12,011 nucleotides of DNA, from positions 1 to 12,011 of the forward strand of contig JAEDMF010000044.1 of NCBI GenBank assembly GCA_016303175.1. The letters are read 5' to 3'. Below the pieces are notes generated by a model. The model did not search any database and had not been told where the DNA came from. It was given only the letters and a program-made list of their open reading frames with translations. This document shows, piece after piece, positions 1-6,656 of the stretch; the stretch's first letter is position 1; the number at the start of each line of letters is the position of its first letter. Both the position numbers and the translations under genes were made by a program. Source of the DNA: Bacteroidales bacterium (lineage in GTDB: Bacteria; Bacteroidota; Bacteroidia; Bacteroidales; UBA932).

Positions 1-414
1 ACAGCAGGCATTGCCCACGCAGCCATTGCAGCATCAATTCTCGGCCTGCCCATGGGTTATGTGCGTTCCGAAGCAAAGACGCACGGCCGCAACAACAAAA
101 TTGAAGGCCGCATGCCCGAAGGAACCAAAGTAGTTGTGATTGAGGACCTTATCAGTACCGGCGGCAGTGCCATAGATGTGGTCGAGGCCTTGAGGGAAGC
201 CGGCGCTCAGGTTCTGGGCATAGTCAGCATATTCACCTACGGAATGCAGAAAGGGCTCGACCGTCTTGCTGCAGCCGCCGTGGAGAACCACTCTCTGAGC
301 AATCTCGACGCCCTTGTGGAGGTGGCTGTCGAAAAGGGCTACATTGCCCCCGAATGGAAGGAGCGCATTCTCAAATTCCGCAACAACCCTTCTGATGAGT
401 CATGGATAAAGTAA
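1..414 (+). CDS. pyrE: Orotate phosphoribosyltransferase, 3' part (5' end outside window)
   Basis: This is the C-terminal 137 residues of PyrE, which joins orotate to PRPP to give orotidine 5'-monophosphate in cytoplasmic pyrimidine synthesis. The frame is open from base 1, so the true start lies upstream. The type I phosphoribosyltransferase PRPP loop is visible as VVVIEDLISTGGS (about 130-168). It is preceded by a MGYVRSEAKTHGRNNKIEG segment, which matches the flexible catalytic loop of PyrE with its R/K residues and the KxHG pattern. An internal ATG at 52 is not the start, because family-typical residues (AHAAIAASILGLP) precede it. It ends 15 bp before pyrB and is almost certainly in one operon with it. 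I see no truncation other than the window edge. Confidence 0.93.
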   Translation, partial: TAGIAHAAIAASILGLPMGYVRSEAKTHGRNNKIEGRMPEGTKVVVIEDLISTGGSAIDVVEALREAGAQVLGIVSIFTYGMQKGLDRLAAAAVENHSLSNLDALVEVAVEKGYIAPEWKERILKFRNNPSDESWIK

Positions 415-429
415 TCCTCAAAAAATAGT

Positions 430-1515
430 ATGAAGCATCTTATTGACCCTACAGACCTTTCCCGTGAGGAAACCGATTGCATAATCTCCCTTGCAGAGGA
501 CATCATACGCCACAAGGAACGCTATCGCGATGCCCTCCGCTATACCAAGCTTGCAACTCTGTTCTATGAGCCTTCCACCCGCACGCGTCTGAGTTTTACC
601 TCTGCGATGATGGAGTTGGGTGGCAATGTGCTCGGTTTTTCCGATGCCCGCAACTCATCCGTGTCCAAGGGTGAGACCGTGTCCGATACGGTAAGGGTGG
701 TGGAGAATTTTGCAGACATCATTGCGATGCGTCATCATCTGGAGGGGGCGCCTCTTGTGGCTTCCTCCGTGAGCGGAGTGCCCATCATCAATGCCGGAGA
801 CGGCTCCCACGCCCATCCTACCCAGACTCTGACCGACTTGCTTACCATCAAGCGAGAACTCGGCCACATCGACGGCATCACCATAGGCTTCTGCGGCGAC
901 CTCAAATTCGGCCGTACAGTCCATTCCCTAATCAAGGCACTCAGCCGTTATGCCGGAATCAAGGTAATACTCATAGCGCCTGACGAACTTCGTCTGCCCG
1001 GTTACATCAAATATGATGTGTGCGAGCGCAACGGTGTCGATTATCGCGAGGTCAAGACCATAGAGGAGGTGATAGGCGAGTTGGACGTGCTCTATATGAC
1101 CAGGGTGCAGAAGGAGCGTTTCCTGGATGAAGAGGAATTTGACCGTGTGAAGGACAGTTTCGTGCTTGATTGCGAGAAGCTCAAGGGAGCCAAGGAAAAA
1201 ATGGCCATATTGCACCCGCTGCCTCGCGTGAACGAGATTCGTCCCGAGGTGGACGCTGACCCCAGGGCGGCATACTTCCGCCAGGTAGGAAATGGTAAGT
1301 ATGTGCGTATGGCGTTGATTTACAGCCTTCTGAAGTGGAAGGATGACAGTAATCATTCTATGCCGGAGCATAAAGAATGGTTCGAGTCAGACCGCTACCG
1401 TTGCCCCAATTCCAAGTGTATCTGCAATCACGAGGCCGTGCGTCCTCTCTTCCGCGAGGGTGGTGCAGGGCGCGTGCGTTGTGTGTACTGCGATACTATT
1501 GTGAGCAACAAATAG
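430..1515 (+). CDS. pyrB: Aspartate carbamoyltransferase catalytic chain with C-terminal PyrI-like zinc ribbon
   Basis: The protein makes N-carbamoyl-aspartate from carbamoyl phosphate and aspartate, the committed step of pyrimidine synthesis. Residues 1 to about 303 are a complete PyrB: the carbamoyl-phosphate motif STRTR (49-53), the mobile-loop region SSVSKGET (76-83), HPTQTLTDL (129-137), HPLPR (262-266) and the terminal YFRQVGNGKYVRMAL segment. The usual chain ends near residue 305-310, but this one runs to 361. After a short polar linker (about 304-321) comes RCPNSKCICNHE (324-335), then CVYC at 351-354. The four cysteines C325, C330, C351 and C354 give CX4C-X20-CX2C. This closely resembles the zinc domain at the C-terminus of E. 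coli PyrI (CPNSNC...CKYC). The N-terminal nucleotide-binding domain of PyrI is absent, and no pyrI follows, because the next gene is convergent. Catalytic assignment is very secure. The zinc-ribbon assignment rests on motif similarity and is strong. Confidence 0.95.
   Translation: MKHLIDPTDLSREETDCIISLAEDIIRHKERYRDALRYTKLATLFYEPSTRTRLSFTSAMMELGGNVLGFSDARNSSVSKGETVSDTVRVVENFADIIAMRHHLEGAPLVASSVSGVPIINAGDGSHAHPTQTLTDLLTIKRELGHIDGITIGFCGDLKFGRTVHSLIKALSRYAGIKVILIAPDELRLPGYIKYDVCERNGVDYREVKTIEEVIGELDVLYMTRVQKERFLDEEEFDRVKDSFVLDCEKLKGAKEKMAILHPLPRVNEIRPEVDADPRAAYFRQVGNGKYVRMALIYSLLKWKDDSNHSMPEHKEWFESDRYRCPNSKCICNHEAVRPLFREGGAGRVRCVYCDTIVSNK
1393..1512 (+). other. PyrI-type zinc ribbon fused to PyrB (domain)
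   Basis: Residues 322-361 of the PyrB product form a compact four-cysteine module (C325, C330, C351, C354). In class B aspartate carbamoyltransferases this module lies at the end of PyrI and docks the regulatory chain onto the catalytic chain. Here it is covalently attached to the catalytic chain, without the effector-binding domain. A role in trimer-trimer contact or chain stability is inferred. Confidence 0.8.
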
Positions 1516-1526
1516 TTAGTTTTCCT

Positions 1527-1559
1527 GTCTGGTTCCTAAGTGAAGAGTAGGGACCAGAC
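1527..1559. terminator. Possible hairpin between convergent pyrB and yqaA
   Basis: The arms GTCTGGTTCC (1527-1536) and GGGACCAGAC (1550-1559) pair over 10 bp with one T-G wobble, around a 13-nt loop. The hairpin sits at the meeting point of two convergent genes and overlaps the last codons of yqaA. Neither side has a long T-run, so it is at best a weak terminator or a transcript-end stabiliser. Confidence 0.35.
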
Positions 1560-1967
1560 GAGAAAGCGGGCTGCTTTGCCCACCAGCATTAGAAGCAGGG
1601 TACCGACCTGCGGTGTACGGTAGAACCCAAGGGCCAGCACAAAGACATCCCCGATGAAGGGAACCCAACTCAGAAGTGCCACCCACACGCCCCATTTGTC
1701 GATTATAGGCTTCTGCTTTTCGAGTTTTTCGTGGCTTACCCTGAAAATCTTTTCCACCCATTCCCATTTGACCAGCCTGGCCATATAGTAGGTGACTACG
1801 CCACCCAGCCAGTTTCCCGCCGTTCCGAGAATCAGACAAGAAACAGGTTCTTTGGTGGCCAGAAGCACGGCTATATACAGCGCGTCCGAACTGAACGGCA
1901 ATACGGTTGCCGCCAGAAAGGATCCTATGAACAGCCCCGCAAGGCCCCATTGTTCCAGCCCGAACAT
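1536..1967 (-). CDS. yqaA: YqaA/DedA-type (SNARE-associated) small membrane protein
   Basis: This 143-residue integral inner-membrane protein closely resembles the E. coli YqaA group (142 residues) of the DedA/SNARE-associated superfamily. Shared landmarks are GSFLAATVLPFSSDAL (15-30), with the acidic/proline re-entrant motif, GTAGNWLGG (48-56), the basic middle stretch around residues 64-92, LLSWVPFIGDVFVLALG (98-114) and GKAARF (130-135). DedA relatives are tied to membrane homeostasis and lipid carrier handling, but the transported substrate of YqaA is not known. I chose the ATG at 1965-1967 because an upstream in-frame ATG (2018) lies inside the terminator hairpin and adds 17 unrelated residues. 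The gene is convergent with pyrB (20 bp between stops) and insulated from the OMP operon by the 2004-2029 terminator, so it should have its own promoter. Confidence 0.85.
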   Translation of the reverse strand: MFGLEQWGLAGLFIGSFLAATVLPFSSDALYIAVLLATKEPVSCLILGTAGNWLGGVVTYYMARLVKWEWVEKIFRVSHEKLEKQKPIIDKWGVWVALLSWVPFIGDVFVLALGFYRTPQVGTLLLMLVGKAARFLVWSLLFT

Positions 1968-1984
1968 AATTGTGAAATTGCGCT

Positions 1985-1992
1985 GCAAGTTA
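1985..1992 (-). promoter_or_regulatory. Candidate degenerate -7 box for yqaA
   Basis: Read on the minus strand, this stretch is part of GCTAACTTGCA, which is one T short of the TAACTTTGCA box seen twice elsewhere in the window. It is the best candidate in the short gap between the terminator (2004-2029) and the yqaA start at 1967. No -33 TTTG lies at the right distance, so the call is weak. Confidence 0.25.
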
Positions 1993-2003
1993 GCAAAAAA
2001 ATC

Positions 2004-2029
2004 AGGAGGACATCTCACGACGTCCTCCT
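2004..2029. terminator. Bidirectional intrinsic terminator
   Basis: There is a perfect 8-bp stem, AGGAGGAC (2004-2011) and GTCCTCCT (2022-2029), with a 10-nt loop. It is flanked by seven A residues on the left (1995-2001) and a T-run on the right (2029-2033). This is a good terminator in both directions. On the minus strand it ends the lipoprotein/FadL-like operon and shields yqaA from read-through. Confidence 0.8.
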
Positions 2030-2067
2030 TTTTCGATCCGAAGATCTGATAACCTAAAACTTAACCT

Positions 2068-2088
2068 ATGAAAAAACTATTCAATTGA
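2068..2088 (+). other. Short MKKLFN open frame with a gene-start-like leader
   Basis: ATG AAA AAA CTA TTC AAT TGA encodes only six residues. It is preceded by an AT-rich leader (AACCTAAAACTTAACCT) like those ahead of secreted-protein genes in Bacteroidales. It lies on the strand opposite both neighbours. It could be the relic of a lost signal-peptide gene or plain chance. I do not claim that it is translated. Confidence 0.2.
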
Positions 2089-2126
2089 TGTATTTGCAAA
2101 GCCCGTGCCAAAACATTAGGTGCGGC

Positions 2127-3833
2127 TCAAAATCTCCATCCGACAGTGGCCACCACGTTCATCATTCTTCTTTGGGAAAGAAGCACGGGGGCGCCGACTT
2201 CATTTAAGGGATTATCGTCGGCTCTGTTCGTGTTTGTGTAGGCATCATATACAGTAGTTCTGCGGTAGGGCCTGTAACTGTATCGGAAGGCTACGTCGCA
2301 GAAGAAGGAGCGGGGAGAGTCATAGCCGACACCTATGCTGAGATTGTGCTGGTTGATGTTCAATCTCTTGTATTTGTCTTCGGTGGCATTCCATTCGTAT
2401 TCGCCTCCTCCCATATAGTTGTAGCCAGCGCGTATGGCCACTATGCTCCAGGGCTTCCATTCGATACCGGCCCTGACTATGTGTGAAAGTCCCAGGCAAC
2501 TGCCTGATTTTGTTGCGCCGGAAATTGTCTCATTGACATTGTCGAAATATCCGTCCCAACCTTCAGCAGCCGCTCCATATCGTGTACGGCCGTAATTTAC
2601 CAGCTCGTAATCGGCGCTGAACAGGGCTTTCTCCCCCAAGGTGTATGCGGCTCCTATATTGAAACGCATAGGCGTTGACAGTTTGTATTCCCAATTGCTG
2701 GCATTCGTGCTGCCTGTATTGGACTTGGTGTTGTAGGACGGTCCGTTCACAAGGGTCATCGTGTATTTCCACCTTTCTTCCAGATTGAAACTTGTGGGGG
2801 TCTGGAAGGCGGCTCCGAGACGCAGTCCGGCAACCGGGGTCACAAGTATGCCGAATTTTCCGTAGATGCCAAGGCCGTTGCAGGTGAAGTTGTACACTTG
2901 CCTGAACTCCTGGAAGTTGTCGTAGAACAGCGACGGCTCTTCGGACTTTTCGTTGTAAATATCAGTGTATCCGTAGCTTATGGAGGTGAAACCTAGGTTG
3001 GCGCCCAAATATACTATATCCGAGATGTTGAATCCGAGGTTTATGATGTAATCCTCCTTGTAGCCAATGGTGGTCCTGGTGAATCTTTGCTTCAGCATAC
3101 CGGGGATGTAGGCCTCAGGGTCCGAGTTTACCAGTTCCGCCGCTCCGAGGAAATGGCCCAGTCCGAATTTTCCGCCGGGAAAACCTGAATTGTCGGGAGC
3201 GATGACACCAAGACTTGATGCGAGGGATGATATTTCGTTGCCGAACAGGAGATTGTTGTTGCTGTCCACTCCTGTGAGGCTTTTTTCACCATAGCAGGCC
3301 AGATAGCCGGTGTAACTCGTTTCATTGGTCCGCCCGCTGCCCTTGATTCTGTCGCTGTACAAGTTCGAGGAATTTGCAAGGAAACCGACACTGACCCTCT
3401 TGAGACCGGTTGTGGAACTGGTGTTGAAGGCGATGGTGAAACCGGCATTGGGCAGGCAGAAGCGGCTGTTGGCATTCCATACCTGGTCGGACATATAGGT
3501 CTGGCCGTTGGGGGCTGTGGTGCCACTGGTGTTGGTCAGGCTGATTGATATGCCCGGGGTCAGGATGAATTGCATATAGGACGCAACGGCGCTGCCTGCA
3601 GGGTTGAAGGCCATGGTGGCCACATCTCCTCCAACTGCGGTTACTGCGTTGCCCATACCCATAGTTCGAGCAGAGCCGTAGTAATCGTTTACCCCCAGAT
3701 TGTATGCGTCGCTCATCAAAGAGAATTTCTCTTGCTCAGTTTGTGCCTGCAGGCTTGCAAGGCTGCCGTAGAGGCAGACTATTATGGCAGCCAAATGTTT
3801 TGTACTGCCGAAGAATTTCATGTTAGTTTTCAT
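2127..3833 (-). CDS. OmpP1/FadL-type outer membrane beta-barrel protein
   Basis: This is a 568-residue outer membrane protein of the OmpP1/FadL/TodX kind, a family of barrels that let hydrophobic molecules cross the outer membrane. A signal peptide is visible (basic MKFFGSTKH, then hydrophobic AAIIVCLYG, with likely cleavage after LQA at residue 30). The mature N-terminus has the typical Bacteroidota signature GSARTMGMGNAVTAVGGD (53-70), followed by FNPAG (76-80), where NPA is the FadL N-terminal hallmark. The remainder shows alternating polar/aromatic strands and ends in VVATVGWRF, a C-terminal aromatic suited to BAM recognition. M1 or M5 could both be the start; M1 is used here. The gene starts 26 bp after the upstream W/Y-rich lipoprotein on the same strand, so the two are probably co-transcribed. 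The cargo cannot be read from sequence. Confidence 0.85.
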   Translation of the reverse strand: MKTNMKFFGSTKHLAAIIVCLYGSLASLQAQTEQEKFSLMSDAYNLGVNDYYGSARTMGMGNAVTAVGGDVATMAFNPAGSAVASYMQFILTPGISISLTNTSGTTAPNGQTYMSDQVWNANSRFCLPNAGFTIAFNTSSTTGLKRVSVGFLANSSNLYSDRIKGSGRTNETSYTGYLACYGEKSLTGVDSNNNLLFGNEISSLASSLGVIAPDNSGFPGGKFGLGHFLGAAELVNSDPEAYIPGMLKQRFTRTTIGYKEDYIINLGFNISDIVYLGANLGFTSISYGYTDIYNEKSEEPSLFYDNFQEFRQVYNFTCNGLGIYGKFGILVTPVAGLRLGAAFQTPTSFNLEERWKYTMTLVNGPSYNTKSNTGSTNASNWEYKLSTPMRFNIGAAYTLGEKALFSADYELVNYGRTRYGAAAEGWDGYFDNVNETISGATKSGSCLGLSHIVRAGIEWKPWSIVAIRAGYNYMGGGEYEWNATEDKYKRLNINQHNLSIGVGYDSPRSFFCDVAFRYSYRPYRRTTVYDAYTNTNRADDNPLNEVGAPVLLSQRRMMNVVATVGWRF

Positions 3834-3859
3834 AATCCCTTCTATTTCAATCTTTTGTA

Positions 3860-5101
3860 TTATCTTCTGCCGGATGCTGAACCTCCGGAATAACTTCCTG
3901 ATGAACTGCCTCCGCCATAGCTTCCGCTGCTATAGCTTCCGCCATAACTTCCGCCTCCGTAACTGCTGTTTGAGCTGCTGCTTCGGTAAGAACTGCCGCT
4001 TGAGCTGCTTGAACTGCTGCTCCCGCGGCTTCGGTAAGAACTGCCGCTTGAGCTATTTGAGCTGCTGCTTCGGCCGCTGCTGGAACCTCCGCGGTATGAA
4101 CTGCCGTTGTAACTGCTGCTTGAGCCTCCCCGTCCGCTGTTAACGGTGCTTTTGCCGGTAGAACTGCTGCCCACGCTGCTTCGGCCGCTGCTGGAACTGC
4201 TCCCTACGCTGTTGTAGCTTCCTGTTGTGGATTTTCTGCCTGCGCTACTGCCTCCTACGTAGCTTGTTCCCGTGTTGCCGTTTCTGCTAACGTTGGTGCT
4301 GGTACTGCCGTAACCTGTGCCGTGGCGTCCGGAAGTGGACAGTTGCGAGGGATTGTTTACATAATTGTATGAAGGTCTGCCGCTTCCGGGGTGTCCTGGG
4401 TGTCCGGGGTGTCCGGGGTAGTGTCCCGGGCGGTGTATAGGGTGGTAACCGGGCCAGTAACCGGGATAGGGTCCGTACCAGGGATTATACCAACCGTATC
4501 CGTACCAGGGATCGTACCAACCGGGCCCGTACCAAGGGTCGTACCAGCCGTATCCGTGCCAACCGGGTCCGCACCAGCCTGGCCCGTACCAGGGGTCACA
4601 CCAGCCGTATCCGTACCAACCTGGCCCGCACCAAGGGTCATACCAGCCGTACCTGTGGGAATAATACCCGTGCCTGTACCAAGGACTGCTCCACCTATAA
4701 TAATAGGGGCTGCACCATAAGTCGTCCCACCATTGGGATGAGGCCACTGTTATGGTAGTGTTGGTTCCGTTTGACGTTACAGCCGCCGCATTGATGTCGG
4801 CTCCCGAAATCGTGACAGTCGCTCCTTGGGGAACGGACAGAGTATAATTTGTTGCGGATGCCTTACTTGCAACGGCCTGTGCGCGTAGGCTTTCCATTTT
4901 CAGTTTTGTATTGAATGCCGCCATTGCAGATGCTGCCTCGGCCTGCTGACGCTCCAACTCCATTTCTGCACGGCTCTTTCTTGCAGAGTATATACCATCA
5001 CTGAACATGCGCTCTGATGTATCACTCCACAACGCGGCTCCGGAGCCGCACCCTGTCAGGACCAGCAATGGAAGGAGCAATGTTAAAGTGTACTTTCTCA
5101 T
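3860..5101 (-). CDS. Lipoprotein with Trp/Tyr/Gly/Pro repeat tract and Ser/Gly-rich tail
   Basis: This is a 413-residue secreted lipoprotein of unknown function. A signal peptide ends in the lipobox LTGC (15-18), so Cys18 is the likely lipidated residue. Residues 40-82 are charged, Ala-rich and likely helical. Residues 85-120 are a Thr/Val/Ala-rich stretch that could form a small beta structure. Residues 124-219 are an extraordinary tract built from WYDPWYGPGW-like units, with 19 Trp in 96 residues and four Cys that mostly replace Tyr in W-C pairs. A GHPGHPGHPG run follows (about 229-238). From 240 to the end it is Ser/Gly/Tyr/Arg-rich with SSGSSYRS repeats. It is first in an operon with the FadL-like barrel. 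Low-complexity envelope lipoproteins of this general sort occur in Bacteroidota, but I recognise no named family. The reading frame is intact for 1.2 kb, which argues for a real gene despite the repeats. Confidence 0.8.
   Translation of the reverse strand: MRKYTLTLLLPLLVLTGCGSGAALWSDTSERMFSDGIYSARKSRAEMELERQQAEAASAMAAFNTKLKMESLRAQAVASKASATNYTLSVPQGATVTISGADINAAAVTSNGTNTTITVASSQWWDDLWCSPYYYRWSSPWYRHGYYSHRYGWYDPWCGPGWYGYGWCDPWYGPGWCGPGWHGYGWYDPWYGPGWYDPWYGYGWYNPWYGPYPGYWPGYHPIHRPGHYPGHPGHPGHPGSGRPSYNYVNNPSQLSTSGRHGTGYGSTSTNVSRNGNTGTSYVGGSSAGRKSTTGSYNSVGSSSSSGRSSVGSSSTGKSTVNSGRGGSSSSYNGSSYRGGSSSGRSSSSNSSSGSSYRSRGSSSSSSSSGSSYRSSSSNSSYGGGSYGGSYSSGSYGGGSSSGSYSGGSASGRR
3981..4054. repeat. 26-nt direct repeat, 48-nt period
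   Basis: The same 26 bases occur at 3981-4006 and 4029-4054, starting CTTCGGTAAGAACTGCC and ending TTGAGCT. They encode the SSGSSYRS-type units of the lipoprotein tail. Partial copies continue to about 4200. The exactness of the pair suggests recent duplication by slippage or recombination. Confidence 0.75.
4389..4417. repeat. 9-nt tandem repeat encoding HPG units
   Basis: About three tandem copies of a GGTGTCCGG-like 9-mer (one with a T change) encode the GHPGHPGHPG run of the lipoprotein on the minus strand. Perfect multiples of three keep the frame open. Confidence 0.7.
4445..4732. repeat. Degenerate tandem repeat encoding W/Y/G/P tract
   Basis: Related units containing CCGTACCA and CCAACCGG/CCAGCCGT follow each other with a spacing of roughly 24-33 nt. 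On the minus strand they encode WYDPWYGPG-like peptides, residues 124-219 of the lipoprotein. The units differ mainly at third positions and by W-Y/W-C swaps, which suggests expansion followed by selection for the aromatic pattern. Confidence 0.75.
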
Positions 5102-5132
5102 AACTTTTAGATGGTTGTCAATCTTATTTTAG

Positions 5133-5140
5133 TAACTTTG
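5133..5140 (+). promoter_or_regulatory. Bacteroidota -7 promoter box upstream of proS
   Basis: TAACTTTG is an exact match to the TAnnTTTG -7 element. It lies 37 bases before the proS ATG, giving a leader of about 30 nt. No TTTG lies at the usual distance for a -33 box, so only half the promoter is recognised. The minus-strand lipoprotein gene starts at 5101 and must be promoted from the same 76-bp gap. Its own box is not clear; TAAGATTG on the minus strand at 5119-5126 is a one-mismatch candidate. Confidence 0.65.
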
Positions 5141-5177
5141 CAAATTAGTAAGAATTTTTGATATAAGTATTATAAAA

Positions 5178-6656
5178 ATGGCAAAAGAAGTCACAAAACG
5201 TTCCGAGAACTACTCCCAGTGGTACAATGACCTTGTAGTCAAGGCTGACCTTGCGGAGCAGTCCGCCGTACGTGGTTGTATGGTCATCAAACCCTACGGC
5301 TACGCTATATGGGAGAAGATGCAACATATTCTTGATGAAAAATTCAAAGAAACAGGTGCTGTCAATGCCTATTTCCCTCTGTTCATACCAAAATCGTTCC
5401 TTTCCAGAGAGGCGGAGCACGTCGAGGGTTTTGCCAAGGAGTGCGCCGTGGTTACTCACCATCGTCTCAAGAAGTCTCCTGATGGCAAAGGCCTCATAGC
5501 CGACCCTGATGCTAAACTCGAGGAGGAGCTCATCGTTCGCCCCACTTCCGAGACCATCATCTGGAATACCTACAAGAATTGGATCAATTCGTGGAGGGAT
5601 CTGCCGATTATGTGCAATCAATGGGCCAATGTTGTGCGTTGGGAGATGAGAACGCGACTTTTTTTGCGTACTGCCGAATTTTTGTGGCAGGAAGGCCATA
5701 CTGCCCACGCCACTGCTGATGAGGCAATGGCAGAGGCAATGAAGATGGTGAATGTCTATGCTGACTTTGCCCGCAATTATATGGCTATGCCTGTGATTGT
5801 TGGTCACAAGAGCCCCAACGAGCGTTTTGCCGGTGCTCTCGACACCCTCACGATAGAGGCTATGATGCAGGACGGTAAAGCTCTCCAGGCCGGCACTTCC
5901 CATTTCCTGGGTCAAAACTTCGCCAAGGCGTTCAATGTGCAGTATGCCACCAAGGAAGGTTCCCTGGAATATGTTTGGGCTACGTCGTGGGGCGTGTCCA
6001 CCCGTCTGATGGGAGCCCTCATAATGAGCCACAGCGACGACGAGGGGCTGGTGCTTCCTCCCGCTCTCGCGCCCATTCAGGTGGTTATGGTGCCCATCTA
6101 CCGCAAGGATGAAGAGTTCGAAGCCGTAGTGGCCGAAATGGAGAAAATCGGAGCAGGTCTCAAGGCAAGGGGCATTTCCTACAAGATAGACAAGAGGGAC
6201 ACCCTCAGGCCCGGCTTCAAGTTTGCCGAGTGGGAGCTCAAGGGCGTGCCCTGCCGCATTGCAATGGGACCCAGGGACCTTGAGAACGGTACTGCCGAAC
6301 TCGCCCGCAGAGATACCTTGACCAAGGAGAATGTGCCTGTAGAAGGGATTGAGGAACGCATTTCCGCTCTTCTGGATGAGATTCAGGCCAATATTTACAA
6401 GAAGGCCTACGATTTCCGTGAGGCCAATGTACGTAAAGTGGACACTTGGGAGGAGTTCCAGACTGAGATTGTCAAAGGAGGGTTCCTGCTTTGCCATTGG
6501 GACGGTACCGTCGAGACCGAACAGGCCATCAAGGATGCTACCAAGGCCACTATTAGATGTATCCCCATCGATACTTATGAGAACCACGAGGAAGGCAAGT
6601 GCATCTACAGTGGCAAACCATCCAAGGGCCGTGTAGTGTTTGCCATATCTTATTGA
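5178..6656 (+). CDS. proS: Prolyl-tRNA synthetase, archaeal/eukaryal-type (ProS type 3)
   Basis: The enzyme charges tRNA-Pro with proline in the cytoplasm. The 492-residue length, the lack of the bacterial editing-domain insertion and the C-terminal Tyr (FAISY) all fit the short type 3 form. Class II features are present: motif 1 region FPLFIPKSFL (66-75), RPTSE (121-125), motif 2 RWEMRTRLFLRTAEFLWQEG (154-173) and motif 3 GVSTRLMGALIMSHSDDEG (272-290). The anticodon-binding domain covers about 300-410. The C-terminal domain (about 425-492) holds four zinc-binding cysteines in the Thermus enzyme. Here only C475 clearly aligns, and the partner at 478 is Ser, so zinc is probably not bound. The ATG at 5178 follows a recognisable -7 box. 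The gene is divergent from the lipoprotein gene and followed by the DUF3078-like gene after 78 bp, with no obvious terminator between. Confidence 0.96.
   Translation: MAKEVTKRSENYSQWYNDLVVKADLAEQSAVRGCMVIKPYGYAIWEKMQHILDEKFKETGAVNAYFPLFIPKSFLSREAEHVEGFAKECAVVTHHRLKKSPDGKGLIADPDAKLEEELIVRPTSETIIWNTYKNWINSWRDLPIMCNQWANVVRWEMRTRLFLRTAEFLWQEGHTAHATADEAMAEAMKMVNVYADFARNYMAMPVIVGHKSPNERFAGALDTLTIEAMMQDGKALQAGTSHFLGQNFAKAFNVQYATKEGSLEYVWATSWGVSTRLMGALIMSHSDDEGLVLPPALAPIQVVMVPIYRKDEEFEAVVAEMEKIGAGLKARGISYKIDKRDTLRPGFKFAEWELKGVPCRIAMGPRDLENGTAELARRDTLTKENVPVEGIEERISALLDEIQANIYKKAYDFREANVRKVDTWEEFQTEIVKGGFLLCHWDGTVETEQAIKDATKATIRCIPIDTYENHEEGKCIYSGKPSKGRVVFAISY

Noticed and set aside
52..414. ATG at position 52 as the start of a short separate gene
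   Set aside because: The frame is open to the window edge, and the residues before it fit PyrE, so it is an internal Met.
3784..4143. A plus-strand Cys-rich open frame (CCFGKNC-like repeats) that could look like a metal-binding peptide
   Set aside because: The Cys codons are the mirror of Ser/Gly-rich codons of the lipoprotein tail on the minus strand. There is no promoter, and the start lies in the FadL-like gene.
4440..4700. Regularly spaced short repeats that might suggest a CRISPR array
   Set aside because: The units are degenerate, lack unique spacers of constant length and keep one open reading frame encoding W/Y/G/P peptides.
4391..4720. A plus-strand Val/Pro/Gly repeat open frame opposite the W/Y tract
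   Set aside because: It is the complementary reading of the tandem repeat. The minus-strand frame has a proper lipoprotein signal and runs 413 codons.
5145..6587. A 480-codon open frame on the minus strand, almost fully antisense to proS
   Set aside because: It shows no recognisable family, signal peptide or motif, and its frame mirrors the codon structure of the well-supported proS gene. Long antisense open frames arise this way in moderately GC-rich coding DNA.
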